DNA from: CAZIKB01 sp964539665
Lineage (GTDB): Bacteria; Zhuqueibacterota; Zhuqueibacteria; Oceanimicrobiales; Oceanimicrobiaceae
Length of the DNA stretch: 21,200 bases
Reading direction: 5' to 3'
Assembly: GCA_964539665.1 (NCBI GenBank)
Contig: CAZIKB010000114.1
Location: 1 to 21,200, forward strand
Shown here piece by piece: positions 8,978 through 16,114 of the stretch. Every line of letters begins with the position of its first letter. Position 1 is the stretch's first letter. Both the position numbers and the translations under genes were made by a program. Below the pieces are notes generated by a model that did not search any database, was not told the origin of the DNA, and saw only the letters and a list, made by a program, of their open reading frames with translations.

Positions 8978-10477
8978 ATGGCACAGGCGACTGATAAAAG
9001 TAAAGCCGCATCAGCTGCTGAGGCACAGACTAAAACGATAGGTCTTGAGGAAATAATTGAACAAGGTATTAGACCTAAAGATGAAGAACAGCGCGAATAT
9101 GCTGTGGACCTCGTCAAGCAGTTGGTGAACGGTGTGTTAGAGGGGGAAATTGTTGTTTCCAAGGATACCGAAACGATGATCAACACCAGAATCGGTCAGT
9201 TGGATCGTTTAATCACAAAACAACTCAACGAGATTATGCATGCCACAGAATTTCAAAAACTGGAAGCATCCTGGCGCGGGTTGCATTATCTTGTTCACCA
9301 AAGCGAGACAGGAGAAATGTTAAAGATTCGCGTCTTGAACACCCCTAAAAACGATTTGCTTAAAGATATGGAAAAGGCAGCAGAATTCGACCAAAGCGCG
9401 CTTTTTAAAAAGGTTTACGAAGAAGAATATGGTACGTTTGGCGGATTTTCTTATGGTGCACTTATCGGGGATTACGAGTTTGGTGACCATCCACAAGATA
9501 TAGCATTGCTGGGAAAAATTTCTAATGTCGCGGCTGCTGCCCATGCACCCTTCATTTCAGCAGCGCATTCCAATCTCTTCAATCTCGAAAGTTTTACTGA
9601 TTTAGGTAAACCACGCGATCTGGCCAAAATTTTTGATAATCGTAAGGAGGCTAAATATATCAAGTGGCGGTCTTTTCGCGAGAGCGAAGACTCTCGTTTT
9701 GTAGGCTTGACTTTACCTCATATTTTAATGAGAGAACCCTACGGTAGCGAAACTGTACCGGTCGAAACTTTCAATTTCGAAGAGGATGTTGATGGTAAAC
9801 ACCACAGGAAATACCTCTGGGGTAATGCTGCCTATGCTATTGGGGCTCGGCTCACCGATGCGTTTGCTAAGTTTGGTTGGACTGTAGCCATTCGAGGCGT
9901 AGAGGGAGGTGGGCTTGTCGAAGACTTACCAACTCATAGTTTCAAAACAGATGAGGGGGAAGTTGCCCTGAAATGCCCCACAGAAATCGCAATAACAGAA
10001 AGGCGAGATAGAGAAATTTCAGATCTGGGCTTTATCCCTCTAGTTCATTGCAAAGGTAGAGATTTTGCGGCTTTTTTTGCCGTGCAATCCACCCAAAAAC
10101 CAAAGAAATATAACACGGATGAGGCTAATGCCAACGCCAGACTTTCGACGCAATTGCAATACATTCTGGCAACCTCACGTTTTGCACATTACCTAAAGTC
10201 CATAATGCGGGATAAGATTGGAAAATTTATGACACGACAGAATTGTGAGGATTTTCTTAATAAGTGGATAACCGAATACGTGCTTCTCGATGACAATGCC
10301 TCGCAGGAAGCAAAGTCACAAAAACCATTGCGCCAAGCTCGGATCGACGTATCTGATGATCCAAGGAAACCGGGTGTGTATAAAGCAGTCGCGTTCCTGA
10401 AACCACACTACCAATTAGATGAATTGACCGTTTCTTTACGATTGGTCGCGGAACTGCCTGCACCTGTAAGAGGATGA
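8978..10477 (+). CDS. tssC: TssC (VipB), contractile sheath large subunit
   Basis: This 499-residue protein is a full-length TssC. The family's strongest motif, LEASWRGLHYLV, is at residues 95-106, preceded by QLDRLITKQLNEIMH. The central region contains GALIGDYEFGDHP, LFNLESFTDL and the LPHILMREPYG block, and the C-terminus ends with the strand PHYQLDELTVSLRLVAELPA, which forms part of the handshake with TssB. The N-terminal ~30 residues are Ala/Lys-rich; this region in other systems exposes the helix that the ClpV N-domain recognises after contraction. The start is supported by AGGAG at 8966-8970. Downstream is a 105-bp gap before hcp. Confidence 0.96.
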   Translation: MAQATDKSKAASAAEAQTKTIGLEEIIEQGIRPKDEEQREYAVDLVKQLVNGVLEGEIVVSKDTETMINTRIGQLDRLITKQLNEIMHATEFQKLEASWRGLHYLVHQSETGEMLKIRVLNTPKNDLLKDMEKAAEFDQSALFKKVYEEEYGTFGGFSYGALIGDYEFGDHPQDIALLGKISNVAAAAHAPFISAAHSNLFNLESFTDLGKPRDLAKIFDNRKEAKYIKWRSFRESEDSRFVGLTLPHILMREPYGSETVPVETFNFEEDVDGKHHRKYLWGNAAYAIGARLTDAFAKFGWTVAIRGVEGGGLVEDLPTHSFKTDEGEVALKCPTEIAITERRDREISDLGFIPLVHCKGRDFAAFFAVQSTQKPKKYNTDEANANARLSTQLQYILATSRFAHYLKSIMRDKIGKFMTRQNCEDFLNKWITEYVLLDDNASQEAKSQKPLRQARIDVSDDPRKPGVYKAVAFLKPHYQLDELTVSLRLVAELPAPVRG

Positions 10478-10504
10478 TAATCCATGAAGATCAACGATTT
10501 ATGA

Positions 10505-10521
10505 GAAAAATTAAATTTTTC
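10505..10521 (+). other. AT-rich hairpin between tssC and hcp
   Basis: A perfect 7-bp inverted repeat, GAAAAAT / ATTTTTC with a TAA loop, lies 28 bp after the tssC stop and 62 bp before hcp. The stem is A/T only apart from one G-C pair, so it is weak as an intrinsic terminator. It could attenuate or stabilise transcript ends and so help hcp be expressed at a different level from the sheath genes. No convincing promoter boxes were seen in the remaining AT-rich sequence. Confidence 0.35.
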
Positions 10522-10582
10522 ATATATCTTTTAATTAATAGTTACTAATTGTAATAACCACAAATAAACGGAGGTATTTATT

Positions 10583-11080
10583 ATGGCGTTCGATGCATTT
10601 TTGAATATTCAAGGTGTGCCCGGAGAGAGTACTGATGAAAATCATGCCGAATGGATAGAAATTCTTTCTTTCAGCCATGGAGTAAGCCAGCCAGGAAGTG
10701 GATCAGTGAGCAGCGGTGGTGCGAGGAGTGCTGAGCGAAGCGAACACCAGGATTTCTCCATTGTTAAAACCCTGGATAAAGCAACTCCAAAGTTGAACCT
10801 GTTTTGCTGCAATGGAACACACATTCCAGAAGTTAAGATTGAGCTCTGTCGAGCTACCGGTGACAAACAAAAATACATGGAATACAAGATGAGCGATGTT
10901 CTCATTTCAAGCGTACGACCAGGCGGTAGTTCACAAGGAGGCGGAAGTCTTCCGCTTGAAGAGGTGACTTTTAATTATGGCAAGATGGATTGGATTTATA
11001 CTGAGACAGACCATAAAACCGGTAAACCAGAAGGGGATATTCTATCTCATTGGGATTTGACTTTGAATACCGGGGGCTAA
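10583..11080 (+). CDS. hcp: Hcp (TssD), inner-tube protein
   Basis: The 165-residue product is a typical Hcp: it opens MAFDAFLNIQGVPGES, then HAEWIEILSFSHG, a Gly/Ser-rich turn, and a beta-rich body with DKATPKLNLFCCNG and EVTFNYGKMDW segments. Hcp hexameric rings stack into the tube that is fired through the sheath; small effectors can ride inside the ring. A strong Shine-Dalgarno (GGAGG, 10570-10574) sits 8 nt before the ATG, in line with high expression. The length is normal and there is no C-terminal effector extension. The gene is set apart from tssC by 105 bp and from the next ORF by 217 bp containing a hairpin element. Confidence 0.96.
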   Translation: MAFDAFLNIQGVPGESTDENHAEWIEILSFSHGVSQPGSGSVSSGGARSAERSEHQDFSIVKTLDKATPKLNLFCCNGTHIPEVKIELCRATGDKQKYMEYKMSDVLISSVRPGGSSQGGGSLPLEEVTFNYGKMDWIYTETDHKTGKPEGDILSHWDLTLNTGG

Positions 11081-11088
11081 TATTATTT

Positions 11089-11243
11089 GGGGGGCTGTCC
11101 TACAATGGTTCTAATTCATTTGTCCATTTCGAAAGAAGTGAGATATCTTGACGGGATGAATCTCACCCCGTCAAGCCTGACCCGATACATAGGGATATGG
11201 GATTCGAAAAAATGAATAAAATGGATTTTTGGACAGCTCCCTC
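11089..11243. repeat. Small MITE-like element or IS remnant with imperfect terminal inverted repeats
   Basis: This ~155-bp non-coding stretch starts GGGGGCTGTCC and ends GGACAGCTCCC, an inverted repeat matching at 10 of 11 positions. The similarity continues inward at about 14 of 21 positions (both arms share ATTCATTT and then TTCGAA after a short gap). In the middle is a perfect 9-bp stem, CTTGACGGG (11147-11155) / CCCGTCAAG (11167-11175). An overlapping alternative pairing, GTGAGAT (11138-11144) / ATCTCAC (11160-11166), is also present. The ends recall IS terminal repeats of the GGCTGTCC type, but no transposase remnant and no clear target-site duplication are seen. It follows hcp, so it could also act as a transcript-end structure. 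Confidence 0.5.
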
Positions 11244-11297
11244 ATGCTTCCCAAAAGCTGAGATATTGATAAGAAATTTTAACTAAGAGAGGCTGAT

Positions 11298-11732
11298 ATG
11301 AGTGAATGGAAATTGACTGCAGTATCATTAAGTGCAGTGATACCAAAAACTCCGCTCGGAGTAAATGTTTGTTCCGGTACTGCTCTAGCATTTAAAGTCG
11401 GAGGAGCCATTTACTACTATGGGATGGCGAAACTATGGTCCGCTGGAAAAAAAACAGGAACTCAAATTTTGGCAAGCGTTGAGACGAATTGGCTTCCTAT
11501 AGAGTCTTCTGAAAAAAGGATTAAAATCATTCCTAATATGGATAACCAACTTGCCAGACTTGAAATTGATGGCCTTGTTCCTGCGTATGGTAATATTGAT
11601 ATAAAATTCACACTTTACGATAGTTACAACTCACCCATTATAACAATTGAAAGGGTGAATGAGCCAGCGAAAGGCATTCTATTAGCCTCGTTTTCAATAA
11701 CCGACAGATTAAAGCTGATGCGAAAGAACTAG
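11298..11732 (+). CDS. Hypothetical protein, 144 residues, between hcp and tssE
   Basis: I do not recognise this protein. It has no signal peptide. A Gly/Ala-rich segment at roughly residues 34-50 (FKVGGAIYYYGMAKLWSAG) is only mildly hydrophobic and is unlikely to be a transmembrane helix. The rest alternates in a way that suggests beta strands (IDIKFTLYDSYNSPIITIE). A moderate Shine-Dalgarno (AGAGAGG, about 11285-11291) precedes the ATG. The gene is not part of the T6SS core and interrupts the usual hcp-tssE neighbourhood, together with the hairpin element upstream and a 253-bp gap downstream. It may be cargo, an adaptor or an accessory gene brought in with the element. No function is proposed. 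Confidence 0.6.
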   Translation: MSEWKLTAVSLSAVIPKTPLGVNVCSGTALAFKVGGAIYYYGMAKLWSAGKKTGTQILASVETNWLPIESSEKRIKIIPNMDNQLARLEIDGLVPAYGNIDIKFTLYDSYNSPIITIERVNEPAKGILLASFSITDRLKLMRKN

Positions 11733-11826
11733 GAAATCTATCGCAAACTATAACTTTACCCGTACAGCGAATTGATCGAAATTGTGGTTCGTCAGCAACA
11801 TTTATTTTATATTAATCATTCTAAAC

Positions 11827-11842
11827 AGTTGAAATTTCAACT
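11827..11842. promoter_or_regulatory. Perfect 16-bp palindrome upstream of tssE, possible operator
   Basis: AGTTGAAATTTCAACT is an exact palindrome in the otherwise featureless 253-bp gap 11733-11985. It lies about 145 bp before the tssE start. With no loop it is a poor terminator but a good shape for a dimeric DNA-binding protein. No clear sigma-70 or sigma-54 promoter could be assigned nearby, so the role is inferred from symmetry and position alone. The rest of the gap holds nothing else that I can support. Confidence 0.35.
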
Positions 11843-11985
11843 TGGTTTTGTGACACGAGGATACTAATCATAGCAGTTAAATTTAAAATCACATCATAGC
11901 ACGAAGGCAGGTGTTACCGTACAATATGTAAAGAATACAGGCTAAAAATGAAAAGTTTAATGGCACATATCGAATCTGTTATAAA

Positions 11986-12453
11986 TTGTCTAGGGAAAAA
12001 CAAGAAAGGAATCTGACTCGCTCAATTCTGAACCGACTCCTCCCCGACGAACCGAAACCCATCCGGGAAATAAGAAAGATCAGGGAGTTCGTTCGACGGG
12101 ACTTAGAGGCTTTGCTGAACACCCGGTTGGATAATGCACAAGAAATCCCCGATGAGTTTGAAGAGTCGAGAAAATCACTGCTTACCTACGGGCTACCTGA
12201 TTTGACCACATTTCAACTCAAAAGTGATCAGGAAAGACGCAGGTTAATAAAAATTATAGAAAATGTAATCAGGACTTTTGAACCGAGACTCCAAAACATA
12301 CGCGTTACTTTGAAGTCAATGGAAGAGTATGATAGCGCTCTACATTTCAAAATTGAGGGTATCTTAAAAACGGAACCTGCCACTGAACGTGTGGTATTCG
12401 ATACAGCATTAGAATTGATTAGCAGAGAAATCAAAGTCCAAGGATTAGAATAA
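11986..12453 (+). CDS. tssE: TssE, baseplate component (gp25-like lysozyme family)
   Basis: The product (155 residues from the TTG at 11986) is TssE: SILNRLLPDEP at 13-23, then REFVRRDLEALLNTR (33-47) and SLLTYGLPDLT (64-74), the standard GPW_gp25 domain of the T6SS and phage baseplate. TssE joins TssF and TssG in the wedge that seeds sheath assembly. The start is uncertain: there is no in-frame ATG upstream before the stop at 11929-11931, and no Shine-Dalgarno before the TTG. The ATGs at 11948 and 11960 are in another frame that closes after a few codons. The TTG gives a family-typical N-terminal length. The stop codon of tssE overlaps the ATG of tssF (shared base at 12453), so the two are translationally coupled. 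Confidence 0.88.
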   Translation: MSREKQERNLTRSILNRLLPDEPKPIREIRKIREFVRRDLEALLNTRLDNAQEIPDEFEESRKSLLTYGLPDLTTFQLKSDQERRRLIKIIENVIRTFEPRLQNIRVTLKSMEEYDSALHFKIEGILKTEPATERVVFDTALELISREIKVQGLE

Positions 12454-14288
12454 TGCAGGACCAATTGCTAGATTATTATGAGCGGGAATTGACTTACATC
12501 CGTAAGATGGCGAATGAGTTCGCTATTAAATATCCTAAAATTGCCAGCAAACTTTTGCTTGAAAAAGACAAATGTGAGGATCCGCATGTAGAACGTCTCC
12601 TGCAAGGATTTGCATTTATTGCGGCGCGTATTCATCGGAAACTTGATGATGAATTTCCAGAAATAGTTGAATCTTTTTTGAACATTTTGTATCCACACTA
12701 CCTGGCGCCTATTCCATCTATGTCAATTGTGCAGTTTATGCCCGATCCTGCCCAGGGCATGCTTACAAGTGGCTACGAAATTGAACGTCATACAACCCTG
12801 TACTCAAAACCTATAAGTGGAACACCGTGTCGCTTCCGCACTTGCTACCCAATCACTCTCTGGCCAATTGAAGTGACAGGCGTTAACATTAGCTTAGAAG
12901 ACAGTGTGCCTCAGTGGCCCGGACAAGCGAGAGCCGTGATTCGACTCCGATTGGCGTGTACAGGTGGGACGCAATTATCAGAATTGGGATTAGAGCGCTT
13001 AAGATTTTTTCTGAATGGGGATAGTAAACTCGTAAACACCTTATACAAAATGATTTTCAATGATGTCGTTAGAGTCGAGATACGGAACAGTACGCAGAGT
13101 GATGATGCGAAAGTAATCGTACTCTCAAATAATTGCCTCAATACTGTTGGCTTTGAAAAAGATGAAGGTATGTTGCCTTATCCTAACCATTCTTTCCGGG
13201 GATATCGCTTATTGCAGGAGTACTTCACATTTCCCGATAAATTCTTTTTCTTTGATATACTTGAATTGAGTCGTGCGGCACCAGCCGGGTTTATGGATAA
13301 GATGGAGATTCTTTTCTTTCTAGACAGCCAACCTGCTGGTGATATCAAACTAAAAGAAGATAATTTTCTTTTGGGCTGTGCACCTATTGTCAATCTTTTT
13401 GAACAGATCGCAGAACCTGTTAACCTGGATCGTATTCGCACTCAATATCATGTGATTCCTGACTTGCGTAGACGACCAGCGACCGAAATCTACTCGATTA
13501 ATAATGTTACCAGCACGGCCCCTTATTTAGATGAACCACTGCATTTTCAACCGCTCTATTCGTACAAGCATGCATTTAAAGAAGACACCCCACAAGCATT
13601 CTGGTATGCCACTCGCACTCCATCAGAAAAAAAAGGAGATTCGGGAACGGAGATGTATATTTCTTTGGTTGATCTTAATTTCAACCCAGAAAATCCTGCA
13701 GTGGAAACATTAACAATTCATACAACTTGTACCAACCGAGACTTACCTGAAAAACTACCATTTGGCGATACTCAAGGTGATTTTGAACTGGATGGAGCAG
13801 CCCCAATTACCAGGATTAGCTGCCTCAGGAAACCCACACCAACAGTGCGAGTCCACTTAGATGGCGGATTACAATGGCGTTTAATTTCACATTTATATTT
13901 AAATTATCTTTCAATTGTGGATAGAGAACATGGAACCAAAGCATTACAAGAAATCTTGAAGTTGTACGATTATTCAGATTCTGCAGTCACGCAGCAACAA
14001 ATTGCCGGCATCACAAATATCGACAGTGAGCGAGTGGTAAGACGAGTAAGTACGACTAATGGGGGCGCTGTTGCTCGCGGCCTCAAGGTAACGGTGGAAT
14101 TTAATGAAGAGAAATTCGTTGGGAGTGGTGTATTCTTACTTTCGGCTGTACTCGAAAGATTTCTCGGGCTTTATGTTTCTATTAATTCATTTTGTCAATT
14201 CGTGGCAACAACTAAACAAGATATCGCTTCACAAAAAGGACCGTTAAAGCAATGGCCAGCAAGAGCCGGAGAGCAAATCCTTCTATAA
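12453..14288 (+). CDS. tssF: TssF, baseplate component (VasA family)
   Basis: This 611-residue protein is a full-length TssF. The N-terminus has the family block YYERELTYIRKMANEFA (8-24) followed by DPHVERLLQGFAFIAARIHR (43-62), then the FPEIVESFLNILYPHYLAPIPSM stretch in which the conserved LYPHY motif lies at 79-83. TssF, with TssG, forms the core of the baseplate wedge that surrounds the VgrG spike. The gene starts on the last base of the tssE stop and its 3' end overlaps the start of tssG by 37 bp, so tssE-F-G are tightly coupled. No disruption is seen. Confidence 0.95.
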   Translation: MQDQLLDYYERELTYIRKMANEFAIKYPKIASKLLLEKDKCEDPHVERLLQGFAFIAARIHRKLDDEFPEIVESFLNILYPHYLAPIPSMSIVQFMPDPAQGMLTSGYEIERHTTLYSKPISGTPCRFRTCYPITLWPIEVTGVNISLEDSVPQWPGQARAVIRLRLACTGGTQLSELGLERLRFFLNGDSKLVNTLYKMIFNDVVRVEIRNSTQSDDAKVIVLSNNCLNTVGFEKDEGMLPYPNHSFRGYRLLQEYFTFPDKFFFFDILELSRAAPAGFMDKMEILFFLDSQPAGDIKLKEDNFLLGCAPIVNLFEQIAEPVNLDRIRTQYHVIPDLRRRPATEIYSINNVTSTAPYLDEPLHFQPLYSYKHAFKEDTPQAFWYATRTPSEKKGDSGTEMYISLVDLNFNPENPAVETLTIHTTCTNRDLPEKLPFGDTQGDFELDGAAPITRISCLRKPTPTVRVHLDGGLQWRLISHLYLNYLSIVDREHGTKALQEILKLYDYSDSAVTQQQIAGITNIDSERVVRRVSTTNGGAVARGLKVTVEFNEEKFVGSGVFLLSAVLERFLGLYVSINSFCQFVATTKQDIASQKGPLKQWPARAGEQILL

Positions 14289-15271
14289 AGGATACACTTT
14301 TTGAGGAGAGTTACAGGTTTGATTTTTTTCAGGCAGTACGCCTGTTAGAGAAACTCTATCCTGAGCGACAACCTGTGGGGAAAACGGCCAGTCCTTCTGA
14401 TGAAGTAGTTCGATTCAAGTCCCTTACATCATTGACCTTTCCACCGAGCTCTATATATGAGATTTCAGAAAAAGAAGACAAAGCTGCTGAAATGACTGTC
14501 GCTTTTATGGGTTTAACAGGTCCTTCAGGCATACTACCGAGGCATTACACCGAATTGTTGATTGAATGTAGTAAGGATCGCGACTTTGCCATCCACAGCT
14601 TTTTTGATGTTTTTAATCATAGGTTAGTGTCTCTGTTTTATCGTGCCTGGGAAAAATATCGAATAGACATTTCCTATGCAAAAGGCAGATTAGACCACTT
14701 TTACCACTATTTGTTGTCTATAATTGGCTTAGGTACTCCAGGTCTGCAGGATCGATTAGAAGCAAACGATAGAATGCTGTTATTTTACACTGGCTTGATA
14801 TCCCAGAAGCCACATTCCGTAAGTGCTCTCGAGAACTTACTGCAAGATATTTTTAATGTACAAGTGAAAGTGCGGCAATTTCAAGGACAGTGGTTCAAGT
14901 TAGAGGCAAGTAATCGCACTACTTTGGCAAAAAATGGACAAAATAATGAACTTGGTGTTAGTGTAGTATTAGGTGAAAGAGTTTGGGATCAACAGGCAAA
15001 GTTCAGAATTAGAATCGGACCGCTTGGCTATAATGCGTTTTGTGAGTTTCTGCCATCTGGCAACGCTTTTCTGCCTTTAACTCAAATTGTAAGACTGTTT
15101 GTCGGAGAGGAATTTGATAGTGATGTGCAATTGATTCTGAAGACGGAAGAGGTCCCGGCTTGTAAATTGGGAGATTCGAGTAAAAATGCGTCGCGATTAG
15201 GCTGGAGCACCTGGCTTAAGACGAAAGATTTTAGTGAAGATGCGGGTGATGTTGTTATTGGGATTAATTAA
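14252..15271 (+). CDS. tssG: TssG, baseplate component (VasB family)
   Basis: The 339-residue product shows the TssG opening YRFDFFQAVRLLE (21-33), RFKSLTSLTFPPSSI (54-68) and the FMGLTGPSGILPRHYTE segment (85-101), all diagnostic. TssG bridges two TssF copies in the baseplate wedge and contacts TssK. The ATG at 14252 lies inside tssF, giving a 37-bp overlap that is common for this pair; the RBS is inside tssF coding sequence and is not obvious. The usual next gene is tssH, but here a nuclease-domain ORF intervenes. Confidence 0.94.
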   Translation: MASKSRRANPSIKDTLFEESYRFDFFQAVRLLEKLYPERQPVGKTASPSDEVVRFKSLTSLTFPPSSIYEISEKEDKAAEMTVAFMGLTGPSGILPRHYTELLIECSKDRDFAIHSFFDVFNHRLVSLFYRAWEKYRIDISYAKGRLDHFYHYLLSIIGLGTPGLQDRLEANDRMLLFYTGLISQKPHSVSALENLLQDIFNVQVKVRQFQGQWFKLEASNRTTLAKNGQNNELGVSVVLGERVWDQQAKFRIRIGPLGYNAFCEFLPSGNAFLPLTQIVRLFVGEEFDSDVQLILKTEEVPACKLGDSSKNASRLGWSTWLKTKDFSEDAGDVVIGIN

Positions 15272-15329
15272 ATATAAATGTTAGACGAACTGTGCGGATG
15301 TACAGCTTATCAATGGAGAAGTACATACA

Positions 15330-15767
15330 ATGTCAGACTTACCGAGATGGTATTCGCAGCTGAGGTGGAGCTCGCCGCACCCAATTGCAGTACTGAATCG
15401 ATCCGAGATACCGCCAGGTGCTGGCATTTATGCCTTCACCACGAACACAGCGCCTTTGAGCAAAGAGAACGTTCTCTACATAGGCAAGGCTGACGGGGCG
15501 AAACAGACACTCCGTACTAGGCTCTCAGTTTATTTTCGACATTTCGCATCGAATCGCCTAACTTCGGAGCATTCTGGTCTGGAAGATTTAGCCCGTCATT
15601 ATCAGCAAAATCCAAGTCGACTTTACGTTCGATGGGCTGGGTGCATCATGGCTAGGGACATCGAAGGTAGTCTAATCTTCCGGTTCGATCCAATTTATAA
15701 CCATAAGGACGAATACCGATTTGGCATCAGCGATGATGAACTGATTCCAGAATCGATGCTTTACTGA
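15330..15767 (+). CDS. Small GIY-YIG domain protein between tssG and tssH
   Basis: This 145-residue protein carries a GIY-YIG nuclease-type fold: GIY at 32-34, LYIGKADG at 49-56, arginines at 62 and 64 in LRTRL, a glutamate at 112 in DIEGSLI and an asparagine at 124 in PIYN. These line up with the family's two tyrosines, arginine, glutamate and asparagine. The GIY-YIG fold is found in homing and restriction endonucleases, DNA repair proteins and some polymorphic toxins. Here the domain is alone, with no DNA-binding or trafficking domain. GGAG at 15315-15318 supports the start. It is not a T6SS core gene; base composition looks more balanced than the AT-rich tssG. It could be a cargo effector or an unrelated selfish or defence gene; no immunity partner is seen. 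Confidence 0.75.
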   Translation: MSDLPRWYSQLRWSSPHPIAVLNRSEIPPGAGIYAFTTNTAPLSKENVLYIGKADGAKQTLRTRLSVYFRHFASNRLTSEHSGLEDLARHYQQNPSRLYVRWAGCIMARDIEGSLIFRFDPIYNHKDEYRFGISDDELIPESMLY

Positions 15768-15803
15768 TATTTTAAAATCAATTTCTGAGAGTGGTTTATT
15801 TTT

Positions 15804-15807
15804 GGAG
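15804..15807 (+). promoter_or_regulatory. Ribosome binding site deciding the tssH start
   Basis: GGAG lies 10 nt before the ATG at 15818. It favours the start MINVDLKSLIG, the canonical ClpV N-terminus, over the upstream GTG at 15791, which would add nine residues not found in the family. Confidence 0.7.
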
Positions 15808-15817
15808 AAATTCATTT

Positions 15818-16114
15818 ATGATTAATGTTGACTTAAAATCACTGATTGGCAAACTCAACGAAACCTGCCGCTCGGCCCTGGAGGCGGCAGCCGGTTTATG
15901 CCTTTCTCGTACGCATTATGATGTGGATATTGAGCACTGGCTCCTAAAGTTATTTGAGGCACACAACACGGACTGTGAACATGTGTTTCGACATTTTGGA
16001 GTGAACCAATCACGCCTGCAGCAGGAATTAACCCACGGACTTGACCGTTTCAAGACCGGCAATGCACGCACGCCAGCCAGCTTTTTCGCCTCGAATTCCG
16101 GAGCTCATCCGTGA
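15818..16114 (+). CDS. tssH: TssH (ClpV), N-terminal fragment of a frameshifted gene
   Basis: This first fragment encodes 98 residues. It opens with the classic ClpV start MINVDLKSLIGKLN and CRSALEAAAGLCLSRTHYDV, the first half of the ClpV N-domain, and matches as far as LKTGNARTPA-type sequence (here FKTGNARTPA). After about 16078 the frame is wrong and the last ~12 residues before the TGA are unrelated. TssH is the AAA+ unfoldase that disassembles the contracted TssBC sheath. The N-terminal helices encoded here form the site that recognises the TssC helix, so this fragment would be a recognition domain with no motor. Confidence 0.88.
   Translation: MINVDLKSLIGKLNETCRSALEAAAGLCLSRTHYDVDIEHWLLKLFEAHNTDCEHVFRHFGVNQSRLQQELTHGLDRFKTGNARTPASFFASNSGAHP

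Noticed and set aside
11960..11980. A sigma-54 type TGGCAC box before tssE.
   Set aside because: The -12 GC element is missing at the required spacing.
15272..15329. GTTAGAC near 15286 looks like an integron attC core (GTTRRRY), which would make the GIY-YIG gene a cassette.
   Set aside because: No matching RYYYAAC partner or paired imperfect repeat was found, and nothing similar lies after the gene. A seven-base match is expected by chance.
15278..15493. A 71-codon + strand ORF overlapping the start of the GIY-YIG gene.
   Set aside because: It overlaps the GIY-YIG frame, has no RBS and no protein-like pattern; the GIY-YIG frame has the real motifs.
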